The notes beneath the pieces are model-generated. The model searched no databases and was not told the DNA's origin. It saw only the letters and a program-made list of their open reading frames with translations. From positions 128,288,652-128,352,651 of the forward strand of contig JBCFYV010000012.1 in the NCBI GenBank assembly GCA_039000515.1: a DNA stretch of 64,000 nucleotides. The letters run 5' to 3'. Within the stretch, counting starts at the first letter, position 1. Each line of letters begins with the position of its first letter. Source of the DNA: Timema cristinae (lineage: Eukaryota; Arthropoda; Insecta; Phasmatodea; Timematidae). Both the position numbers and the translations under genes were made by a program. Shown in pieces: positions 10,983 to 20,580 of the stretch.

Positions 10983-11187
10983 AATTCTGTTGGAGCCGTC
11001 GTATTCTGCTCTCTCTATTTTGTCGAGCCGAGCGTCTCCCCAGTAAAGTTTCCGAGCCTTGTGGTCCAGAGTGAGAGCATTTGGCATCCTTATGTTCGTC
11101 GTGATAATGGACTCAAGGTCAAAGCCCGTGAAGTAAGCTCGTTGGATGGACGGACTGTGAGAGTTCCAGTTGGTCCAATACATGCGC
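10983..11187 (-). CDS. LRP1: LRP1 exon 19 of window: propeller IV, blades 3-4
   Basis: A 205-nt exon, phase 2 to phase 0, encoding [39 protein letters not shown] and [15 protein letters not shown]. The donor is GAATT|GTGAGA. The next exon starts [11 protein letters not shown], giving a smooth join in phase 0. Confidence 0.92.
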
Positions 11188-11639
11188 CTGTCAACATACG
11201 TCATTATCACACAGGCTTTGTTTGTTATGTGATCAAGGAAATAATAGCATCCATAGTAAGGACACTTCACTTTTATAAGAGACGCTTAAAAATACTAACG
11301 AGCCAAAAGTCTTGGAAAGTATAATAAGAGTTTATTTGTTTTGAAAATTGTACGAGCAACCTTCCTGTACTAGCGCTAACCCTAAATGTCGAGCTCGTCT
11401 AATTTGTTTTGCGGGTGGAGACAGTAAGCTCGCTATCCCCGAGAAGGATCTGACCCAACATTCGTCACTGATACGGATATATTTCAGTGTTTTAGGGGGA
11501 TAGGGGTCCGCAAGGGCAGCAATTACACATTACGAGTTAAGATTCCCCAGGCATATAAAATAAGAGTGTTTTCATTCACAGATTCCATACAATAATAGTT
11601 TATTCTAAAGGATAAGGATTGTTGGGTTTTCTATGGTAA

Positions 11640-11790
11640 TTACCCCCACATTAGCATGGATAGAGGATGGAAAAACCACACAGTGCACCAAACTAATATT
11701 TTAACTTCAACCTCCTTATCACAACCAATCTATTATATTGCGAGACAGACACCTTAGCCCACCTGACCACCAATGCGGGCAAGATGAAGG
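11640..11790 (-). repeat. tRNA-like SINE (family 3), decayed
   Basis: In reverse, GGTGGTCAGGTGGGCTAAGG resembles the box A end of the copy at 4745-4965. The surrounding intron (11188-11640) shows no other feature. Confidence 0.4.
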
Positions 11791-11810
11791 GAACATGTAA
11801 GTCAACTTAC

Positions 11811-11991
11811 GCATCACAGCTGTCCACTTCAATACCCCTGGGCTTGTCATTCTGTCCAAGATTAATGATAGTTTTTACTTTTGTGTCATTGGACGTCAAG
11901 TTGATGTGGTTGATTGTTGCATCATTGTTGCACGTCCAATACAACACATTGTTCACCGCCTCATACGCCAGACCTTCTACCGAGCCTTGAT
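11811..11991 (-). CDS. LRP1: LRP1 exon 18 of window: propeller IV, blade 2
   Basis: A 181-nt exon, phase 1 to phase 2, encoding QGSVEGLAYEAVNNVLYWTC, TINHINLTSNDTKVKTIINL and DKPRGIEVDSCDA. GSVEGLAY followed by LYWT is an LRP1 signature. The donor is GATGC|GTAAGT, completing Ala with the next exon. Confidence 0.92.
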
Positions 11992-12177
11992 CTGGAATAT
12001 AGCACAAGCAAACCAACCAGATTTAACACTTCCTATTCACAAGCAATCGGCTATGGTAGTTTAGAAAATAAATTATCTGCCATTATGTTACATATTGATA
12101 ATTTGGTAAAAGGGTTTTTTTTTAGTACCACATCTTATTACCCTTTAGAGTTGTAAGCTTTTTAATAATTATTTTTA

Positions 12178-12305
12178 AGGATGGGAAGGGCTGAATTTAT
12201 AGTTAGAAAGTACAGAGGGAGTATAAAAACCCCTGTCAGGAGTCTAACCCCTCTATCTCCTTGCCACAGTGCAAGAGTGACGCCTTTGACTATGTGGCCA
12301 TTGCT
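12178..12305 (-). repeat. tRNA-like SINE (family 3), decayed
   Basis: Shares GGGCTGAATTTATAGTTAGA-like sequence, AGGGAGTATAAAAACC and the GTGACGCC...TATGTGGCCA end with other family 3 copies. From 12310 to 12846 no feature is recognised. Confidence 0.4.
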
Positions 12306-12846
12306 GTGGGCTAGAGTAATAGTTAGTACAGGTGATGCAAACAAGTCCCAGCTGACGAAACACACAACCCAGACACCTTGTAGCATATGTTCTGATTGGT
12401 TGTACAGTGAATGATCGACATGAGCTTAGGTGAGAATAGCTCGTCAAATGAAAAGGTTTATGACAGCTCTATGAGGTTCACAATCCAGTCAGATATCTTT
12501 AAAAGGCTTGTGCCATTACGATGATAAATTCGGCTCCAGATTACAGTTTGCGTGCTTCTGAAATAATGCAGAGTTAGGCGAAAGGTTACAACGCCGCTTC
12601 AAGGGAATTAACTTCAAAATAAACTAAAATAATGTTAAAAATCACAATATGTACATAAAATATGTTTTAACTTGGATTTCAAAAGTAATTCAATTTCTGT
12701 ATTTTAAGAATGCATTTACAAAATTTGACAAAGAGATATAAAAAACTAAAGATTAATTGATTTGTTATTTTTTGTTGTAAAATGGCGCCCTACATTTATC
12801 AAGTGGATATATTTTGTAAGCTCCAGGCTATAAAAGTGCAACTCAC

Positions 12847-13079
12847 GCTCTACGATGACTCGATGACCTGACCCATTGAAGAAAACCTGGTTAATACTTC
12901 CTCGTTGAATGTCGGAATAGAATATCTTGGAGCGGCGGTAGTCGAAAGATAGTCCGATAGCGTTGCGCATGAACTCCTTTGATTGGATGCTTGGGAATGG
13001 AGCATTTAGATTGAACTCGTTGAACATGTGAATACTATCAATACGCACCACACGTGAGTACAGGAAAAACTGTCATAAT
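12847..13079 (-). CDS. LRP1: LRP1 exon 17 of window: start of propeller IV (one base missing)
   Basis: Acceptor TTTCAG, donor GAGC|GTGAGT. The exon is 233 nt where the flanking phases need 234. It opens DYDSF and then breaks. Adding one T to the run at 13065-13069 gives [19 protein letters not shown] in frame, followed by [31 protein letters not shown] and VIVE. Start and body align with the fourth propeller of this LRP1 block. A degraded copy of the 58.5-kb inverted-repeat element lies upstream of the acceptor. Confidence 0.88.
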
Positions 13080-13133
13080 CTGAAAGAAAGAACCAGTCAG
13101 TCTTATTACCATTTAGCGTGCAGTTTATCAACA

Positions 13134-13225
13134 CCTTCCACTATGGTCTAGTTTATAAGATAGGGCCATAGTGTAACCAGTCAAGGTAAGACTGGTACAT
13201 TTCAAGGGAAACAGATTGTGTTATC
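13134..13225. mobile_element. Degraded copy of the 58.5-kb inverted-repeat element
   Basis: CCACTATGGTCTAGTTTATA, AGATAGGGCCATAGTGTAAC and CAGTCAAGGTAAGACTGG correspond to the centre and right arm of 58458-58574. The left arm is decayed. It lies upstream of the exon 17 acceptor. Confidence 0.6.
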
Positions 13226-13547
13226 AGTGAAACCCAAACAAACACTCGGTTATAGTATATATAAATATAACAATAAATAAGATGGGTCAAACCCATTTTT
13301 TCTCAAATTCTAATCTAAGATTCTTGGAAAATATTTTACTTTCTATTCATCACAAATTGATACTTGTTTGTTTCCAAGGACCAGACCTGATGAAACAATC
13401 TTGACAGTTTTAATGTAAGCCAACAACGTCGTCGCTATATTCTTACTCTGTAGCAGATATAAGTGTCCTTTCTGTTTTTTACAAATATGTTCTTAAAAAG
13501 AAGTGAAATGAATGTTTGAGTTATATTGGGAAGTTTTGTTGCTAGTT

Positions 13548-13790
13548 TCATTTCCTCTTGATGAGTTCTGATAAAATGAAACCTATGTCCAGTGGCAGCA
13601 GTGTAAAGAGTGAAGTGTGTACCGGAGGGGCCAGGACAATTGGACAGTTAGTGACTTCTTTGTGAGGATAATGCCACTGAGATGAGCTCGGGCAATTCTC
13701 AGGACGACGTTCATCACTTTCCTCAGCAGTGGTCGTATAATCCTCTCTGTACCTTCTTACAAATATAATTAAATCTAAGAGTGAAAAATT
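13548..13790 (-). repeat. ~200-bp dispersed element, reverse copy
   Basis: In reverse it carries CACTGCTGCCACTGGACATA and GGTTTCATTTTATCAGAACT, CATCAAGAGG, the core also found at 15380, 48235, 52240 (reverse) and 61350. No ORF of note. Confidence 0.6.
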
Positions 13791-13929
13791 TAGCCACAAT
13801 TATTCTATTTTTAGTTTTATTTTTCTACCATTTTTTAGAGGAAAAAAGTATTTTATTCATTGGATTTTTATACAGAAATACAACTGTTTTTTAACAAACT
13901 CTATTAATTTTACTGACCACGAATCAGCG

Positions 13930-14721
13930 TATCTACTGGTTAGTGTTGTTAGTTGTATGTGACTGTACACTACCTTCACACGTGTTGTTAGTTGTATGTG
14001 ACTGTACACTACCTTCACAAGTGTTGTTAGTTGTATGTGACTGTACACTACCTTCACACGTCTTGTTAGTTGTATGTGACTGTACACACTTCGCAAGTCT
14101 TGTAGTTGTATGTGACGTACACTACTTCACACATCTTGTTAGTTTATGTGACTGTACACTACTTCACACGTGTGTTAAGTTATATGTGACTGTACACTAC
14201 CTTCGCACGTGTTGTTATTGTATGTGACTGTACCTTTCCTTCACACATCTTTTATTTATTGATGTACATACTTCACACGGTGTTAGTTGTATGTGACTGT
14301 ACACTACCTTCCTCATGTTGTTAGTTGTAGTGATGTACACTACCTTCACACATTTTGTTAGTTGTAGTGACTGTACACTACCTTCACATGTTGTTAGTTG
14401 TATTGACTGTAACTACCTTCGCACGTGTTGTTAGTTTATTGACTGTACACTACTTCACACGTGTTTAGTTGTATGTGACTGTACACTACTTCGCACGTGT
14501 TGTTAGTTGTATGTGACTGTACACTACCTTCGCAAGTCTTGTTAGTTGTATGTGACTGTACACTACCTTCACACACTTTGTTAGTTGTATGTGACTGTAC
14601 ACTACCTTCACACGTGTTGTTAGTTGTATGTGACTGTACACTACCTTCGCACGTTTGTTAGTTGTATGTGACTGTACACTACCTTCACACGTCTTGTTAG
14701 TTGTATGTGACTGTACACTAC
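13930..14721. repeat. 39-bp tandem array starting at the exon 16 donor
   Basis: About 20 copies. On the gene strand the unit is GACGTGTGAAG|GTAGTGTAC followed by AGTCACATACAACTAACA. The first 11 bases are the end of exon 16 and the next are its intron start, so every unit repeats the authentic donor. Units near the exon and at 13930-14090 are regular, while 14095-14480 carries many single-base losses. Confidence 0.95.
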
Positions 14722-14966
14722 CTTCACACGTCTTTCCGTCCAATGAAACCTTGCCATGTGCGCACGCACAGACCGGGTGTGTTCCATTGAAGAGGCACAG
14801 TTCCGAGCAGCCTCCGTTATTAAAAGCACATGGGTTCACCCCAGACTGCTTGTCTCTGGAGAACACCTGCACGTCCTTCAAAGAGTCCCCAAGACCATGC
14901 AGGTGGACTGTGAAGTCGGACAGGTTGGACACAGGGGCAGACTTTATACTGCCTCGTTCATGGGTG
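14722..14966 (-). CDS. LRP1: LRP1 exon 16 of window: end of propeller III and EGF
   Basis: A 245-nt exon, phase 2 to phase 1. It encodes THERGSIKSAPVSN, LKDVQVFSRDKQSGVNPC and an EGF (CAFNNGGCSELCLFNGTHPV, CACAHGKVSLDGKTC). THxxGSIK and a CACAHG EGF are LRP1 hallmarks. The donor is GTGAAG|GTAGTG. The final 11 exon bases and the donor are the seed of the 39-bp array. Reading on to the next copy of the donor would add 13 residues in frame. Confidence 0.93.
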
Positions 14967-15379
14967 CTGTGCATCAAACAACAGTTACAACACTACCTTG
15001 ACGACAAGTATGTCAATAGTAACAACAAATATTGGTAACACTGTGCAATAATGTAATGTAGGTGATAGACAAGTAATAAATAGACTTATATCTTCATTTG
15101 TTATAATGCTTCTGTAATGTATTATAAGTTATGACGCACTCTAACTGACAAGAGAGAATCCTAGTTCAGACACTATGGTAGCGACAGTGAGTGAACACAG
15201 TCGTGTGTTTATTCCAATATGACACAATCGTGTTCGTCAAGGCAGACGTAACAACTCCCATCTTCTCATTACCAGTCTTATGAATAGCGAGGAAAAACCT
15301 CTTTTTGCTCACTGAGGTGAGTATTGTTATTTATGGAGTAAGGTCAGTAATGAGGGATAGAGGACAAGCACAAAATGTT

Positions 15380-15545
15380 TCTACAGTTCACACTCTACAC
15401 TGCTGCCACTGGACCTAACTTTCATTCTATCAGAACTCACCAAGAGGGAGTGAAACTAACAACTTAACTCACTAAAAGAGGAAATCAAAAACCACAAAAG
15501 GAGAGAAAGGAAATTGGTAAAGAATGACAGCAGTGTGAAGTGTTA
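15380..15545 (+). repeat. ~200-bp dispersed element
   Basis: ACACTGCTGCCACTGGACCT, TTCATTCTATCAGAACTCAC and AAAGGAGAGAAAGGAAATTG define the element. Nothing else is recognised in 15000-15600. Confidence 0.65.
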
Positions 15546-15604
15546 ACCATGTCATTTCTTCGTTGTAAGAGCCATATTGTGTTTCCACCCCTCTTTAATG
15601 TACC

Positions 15605-15887
15605 TTCTTACATGTACAACAAGATAGATGTGGAGCAAAGAAAGAACAGTCATCTATAGTCTTACATGTACAACAAGATGTGGAGCATAGAAAGAACAGT
15701 CATCTATAGTCTTACGTGTACAACAAGATGTGGAGCATAGAAAGAACAGTCATCTATAGTCTTACATGTACAACAAGATAGATGTGGAGCATAGAAAGAA
15801 CAGTCATCTATAGTCTTACATGTACAACAAGATGTGGAGCATAGAAAGCACAGAGCAAGAGGCAAACACTGTCATCTATAGTCTTAC
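15605..15887. repeat. 50-bp tandem array starting at the exon 15 donor
   Basis: Five copies of 50 (54) bp. On the gene strand each unit contains ACAT|GTAAGACTATAGATGAC, the same as the exon 15 end and donor, followed by a unique spacer. Confidence 0.9.
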
Positions 15888-16036
15888 ATGTCGATCCAAA
15901 ACACTTCATCTTGATAGAGGGTGAGTGCGTGAGGGTTGTCCAAGGAATGGTTCAGCAAGGTTTCTCTATCCATGCCATTGTAACTGACTCTCTCTATCAT
16001 ATTGGTGTTGGAGTCGCACCAATACACCTTTCTGTT
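15888..16036 (-). CDS. LRP1: LRP1 exon 15 of window: propeller III, late blades
   Basis: A 149-nt exon, phase 0 to phase 2, encoding NRKVYWCDSNTNMIERVSYN, PHALTLYQDEVFWID. Acceptor TGTTTAG, donor CGACAT|GTAAGAC. VYWCDSNT-MIER matches the YWCDARTDKIER block of LRP1. The donor and following bases recur in a short 50-bp array directly downstream. Confidence 0.9.
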
Positions 16037-16302
16037 CTAAACAATACAAGACAAAACACCAATTCACTACAATTCATCTTAAGGTACGTGACGTTTGAAA
16101 CTTTGACTTAACATCAACATAAATATTAATTTTGAAAATTAAAATTATGAGGCTTCATCAATAAAAATGTTAATATCCAAAATATTCAAATAATGTTAAA
16201 CTATTGCCATTATGAGCTGTTATTAACTTGCATAACAAAATAACACAAGTACTATTATGAGAGAACCCTGAATACCATGTTGTTTTGGTAGCTTGCTTCA
16301 AC

Positions 16303-16536
16303 ATACTCTCATTAACAATAATAGTTCTCTCTCGCCTTGTAGTCTAGTGCTATATCGTTGATACTGCTGATACTCTCATTAACAATAACAGTTCTCTCTC
16401 ACCTTGTAGTCTAGTGCTATATCGTTGATACTGCTGATACTCTCATTAACAATAACAGTTCTCTCTCGCCTTGTAGTCTAGTGCTATATCGTTGATACTG
16501 CTGATACTCTCATTAACAATAACAGTTCTCTCTCAC
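16303..16536. repeat. 67-bp tandem duplication of the exon 14 3' end and donor
   Basis: Three complete extra copies plus a partial one. Each repeats over 50 bases of exon 14 (from GAGAGAACTGTTATTG to CTAGACTACAAG) and the donor. At 67-bp spacing the donor dinucleotide alternates GT, GC, GT, GC, at positions next to 16536, 16469, 16402 and 16335. As 67 is not a multiple of three, use of later copies would shift the frame. Confidence 0.93.
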
Positions 16537-16817
16537 CTTGTAGTCTAGTGCTATATCGTTGATACTGCTGATACTCTCATTAACAATAACAGTTCTCTCT
16601 GTTCCGTCAAGTCTGGCCCGCTCTAATTTAGGCTCCTTCCCTGCGTCGCTCCAGAACAAGTACCCTGCCACAGGGTCCACCGCTATGGAGGTGGGCCTAT
16701 CCATGTTGCCGGTGACCACGACGTAACGGTGAGAGCCATTTAGACGGGCAGTCTCTATCACGCTGAACTTGGGATCTGTCCAGTAGATGTTTCCAGCTAT
16801 CCAGTCAACTGCCAGGC
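16537..16817 (-). CDS. LRP1: LRP1 exon 14 of window: propeller III, central blades
   Basis: A 281-nt exon, phase 1 to phase 0. It encodes [52 protein letters not shown] and [17 protein letters not shown], ending IALDYK|. The donor is TACAAG|GTGAGAG. The last part of this exon and its donor are duplicated in tandem at 67-bp spacing just downstream, so which donor is used cannot be settled from sequence. The first gives the conserved join DYK-NRKVYWCD. Confidence 0.93.
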
Positions 16818-16861
16818 CTGGAACAAATACCCCAGTGTGGAAATATCTGCTACAGTTCACT

Positions 16862-19800
16862 GAGCTATAAGTAGAGGTTGGGCACTTTCATCCTGAGCTA
16901 TAAATAGAGGTTGGGCACTTTCGTCATGAGCTACAAGTAGAGGTTGGGCACTTTCATCCTGAGCTATAAATAGAGGTTGGGCACTTTCGTCATGAGCTAC
17001 AAGTAGAGGTTGGGCACTTTCATCCTGAGCTATAAATAGAGGTTGGGCACTTTCATCCTGAGCTATAAATAGAGGTTGGGCACTTTCGTCATGAGCTACA
17101 AGTAGAGGTTGGGCACTTTCGTCCTGAGCTATAAATAGAGGTTGGGCACTTCCATCCTGAGCTATAAGTAGAGATTGGGCACTTTCATACTGAGCTATAA
17201 GTAGAGGTTGGGCACTTCCATCCTGAGCTATAAGTAGAGGTTGGGCACTTTCGTCATGAGCTACAAGTAGAGGTTGGGCACTTTCGTCCTGAGCTATAAA
17301 TAGAGGTTGGGCACTTTCATCCTGAGCTATAAGTAGAGATTGGGCACTTTCATACTGAGCTATAAGTAGAGGTTGGGCACTTCCATCCTGAGCTATAAGT
17401 AGAGATTGGGCACTTTCATACTGAGCTATAAATAGAGGTTGGGCACTTCCATCCTGAGCTATAAGTAGAGGTTGGGCACTTCCATCCTGAGCTATAAGTA
17501 GAGGTTGGGCACTTCCATCCTGAGCTATAAGTAGAGGTTTGGGCACTTCCATCCTGAGCTATAATAGAGGTTGGGCACTTCCATACTGAGCTATAAGTAG
17601 AGGTTGGGCACTTCCATCCTGAGCTATAAGTAGAGGTTGGGCACTTCATCTGAGCTATAAGTAGAGGTTGGGCACTTCCATCCTGAGCTATAAATAGAGG
17701 TTGGGCACTTCCATCCTGAGCTATAAGTAGAGGTTGGGCACTTCCATCCTGACTATAAATAGAGGTTGGCACTTTCATCCTGAGCTATAATAGAGGTTGG
17801 GCACTTTCCGATACATGAGCTATAAGAATAGAGGTTGGGCACTTCCATCCTGAGCTATAAATAGAGGTTGGGCACTTCCGAGCTAAGTTGCCTTCATCTG
17901 AGCTATAAGTAGAGGTTGGGCACTTCCATCCTGAGCTATAAGTAGAGGTTGGGCACTTCCATCCTGAGCTATAAGTAGAGGTTGGGCACTTCCATCCTGA
18001 GCTATAATAGAGGTTGGGCACTTCCATCCTGAGCTATAAGTAGAGGTTGGGCACTTCCATCCTGAGCTATAATAGAGTTGGCACTTCCATCTGAGCTATA
18101 AATAGAGGTTTGGGCACTTCCATCCTGAGCTATAAATAGAGGTTGGGCACTTCCATCCTGAGCTATAAATAGAGGTTGGGCACTTCCATCCTGAGCTATA
18201 ATAAGTGGCATATGACATAATAGAGGTTGGGCACTTCCATCCTGAGCTATAAGTAGAGGTTGGGCACTTCCATCCTGAGCTATAAAAGAGTTGGCACTTC
18301 CATCCTGAGCTATAAGTAGAGGTTGGGCACTTCCATCCTGAGCTATAAGTAGAGGTTGGCACTTCCATCCTGAGCTATAAGTAGAGGTTGGGCACTTCCT
18401 CCTGAGCTATAATAGAGGTTGGGCACTTCCATCCTAGAATAGAGTGCATTCATCTGACTTAAGTAGAGGTTGGGCACTTCCATCCTGAGCATAAGTAGAG
18501 GTTGGGCACTTCCATCCTGAGCTATAAGTAGAGGTTGGGCACTTCCATCCTGAGCTATAAGTAGAGTTGGGCACTTCCATCCTGAGCTATAAGTAGAGGT
18601 TGGGCACTTCCATCCTGAGCTATAAGTAGAGGTTGGGCACTTCCATCCTGAGCTATAAGTAGAGGTTGGGCACTTCATCTACTATAAGTAGAGTTGGGCA
18701 CTTCATCTGAGCTATAAGTAGAGGTTGGGCACTCACTTCATCCTGAGCTATATATAGTATTGTAAAGGAGTTGGCACTTCATCCTGAGCATAAGAAGTGG
18801 GCACTTCCATCCTGAGCTATAAGTAGAGGTTGGGCACTTCCATCCTGAGCTATAAGAAGGTTGGGCACTTCATCTGAGCTAATAGAGTTGGGCACTTTCC
18901 ATCCTGAGCTATAAGTAGAGTTGGGCACTTCCATCCTGAGCTATAAGAAGAGGTTGGGCACTTCCATCCTGAGCTATAAGTAGAGGTTGGGCACTTTCGT
19001 CCTGACGGTTTACATATAAGAGTTGGGCACTTCCATCCTGAGCTATAAGTAGAGGTTGGGCACTTCCATCCTGAGCTATAAGTAGAGGTTGGGCACTTCC
19101 ATCCTGAGCTATAATGATACGAGTATGGAGTTGGGCACCACACTATTCCTCATCCTGAGCTATAAATAAGAGGTTGGGCACTCTATCCATCCTGAGCTAT
19201 AATAGAGGTTGGGCACTTCCATCCTGAGCTATAAGTAGAGGTTGGGCACTTCCATCCTGAGCTATAAGTAGAGGTTGGGCACTTCCATCCTGAGCTATAA
19301 GTAGAGGTTGGGCACTTCCATCCTGAGCTATAAGTAGAGGTTGGGCACTTCCATCCTGAGCTATAAATAGAGGTTGGGCACTTCCATCCTGAGCTATAAG
19401 TAGAGGTTGGGCACTTCCATCCTGAGCTATAAGTAGAGGTTGGGCACTTCCATCCTGAGCTATAAGTAGAGGTTGGGCACTTCCATCCTGAGCTATAAAT
19501 AGTTGATTATTGAGTTATAGGTGGGCACTTCCATCCTGAGCTATAAGTAGAGGTTGGGCCAGACTATATCACCTCCATGAGCTATAAATAGAGGTTGGGC
19601 ACTTCCATCCTGAGCTATAAATAGAGGTTGGGCACTTCCATCCTGAGCTATAAATAGAGGTTGGGCACTTCCATCCTGAGCTATAAATAGAGGTTGGGCA
19701 CTTCCATCCTGAGCTATAAATAGAGGTTGGGCACTTCATTAGCATAAAATGCATTCCATCTGAGCTATAAATAGAGGTTGGGCACTTCCATCCTGAGCTA

Positions 19801-19942
19801 TAATAGAGGTTGGGCACTTCCATCCTGAGCTATAAATAGAGGTTGGGCACTCATCCAATAATAGAGCACTATCATAAGTAGAGGTTGGGCACTTTCATCC
19901 TGAGCTATAAGTAGAGGTTGGGCACTTCCATCCTGAGCTATT
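16862..19942. repeat. 33-bp tandem array upstream of exon 14
   Basis: About 90 copies of a 33-bp unit (tataagtagaggttgggcac + ttccatcctgagc). On the gene strand the unit reads CCAACCTCTACTTATAG|CTC, an acceptor-like tract. The array ends about 45 bp before the real acceptor. Long ORFs here follow from the 11-codon period. From about 17525 to 19900 many units carry small deletions, while 16862-17520 is regular. Confidence 0.95.
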
Positions 19943-20249
19943 TGAGCAGTTCAAGACCCATTAGAAGCTCAAAAAGGATCTTGAATACAATTATAAAGCG
20001 CTTGGCTCAAAATAACAACTTTGATCAATTTTGTGAAAGGAATTATGTAGACTTGTGTTGGTGGAGGAACAACAAAAAGAAGTATTAGATGTGAAAGTAA
20101 TTCCAATGAAAATATTTGGAAAAATAAGTTATTTTAATTTCTTTGGATCTTGAATATCCATACAGTTATGAGATCCACTTTCTGGTAGATGTATTTAAAA
20201 TAGAAGGTCTGTATGACCAAGAATGTTACCAATATATTGGTGTAAAACT

Positions 20250-20480
20250 ACCTTAGCTCAGTCGGTAGAGTGTCTCCCCAGGTTTGATTCCTGGCAGGGC
20301 CAAAAATATATCATTTATGAAAATATGGGTTTAGCCTTTGATAGTGATGAATTAATGGCTGGGGACTGGATGTTGTGCCTGTCCTAGCCCTATGTTAGAT
20401 GTTAAGGCCTAGCAAACTGGCAGTGAAAAAATATGTCTTGAATAAGAAATTGACCCAGGCTGGAAACAATCGTGGATGAA
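20250..20480 (+). repeat. tRNA-derived SINE (family 1)
   Basis: CTTAGCTCAGTCGGTAGAGT (box A) and GGTTTGATTCCTGGCAGGGC (box B) open the copy. The body has TTAATGGCTGGGGACTGGAT as in the copy at 1088. The flanks (19945-20250 and 20480-20580) are unique. Confidence 0.75.
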
Positions 20481-20580
20481 GGGAAATGTGTGGGTATAAC
20501 TATTAAAATTACATTTTTTAGTTTACAGAATTTCAAATAAAATGAACTTACAGACTAAAACTCGATATACAGAGACACTT

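Noticed and set aside
16857..19823. Several ORFs with GSAQPL-type or WKCPTS-type repeats
   Set aside because: Frames of the 33-bp array. The repeat explains the open frames.
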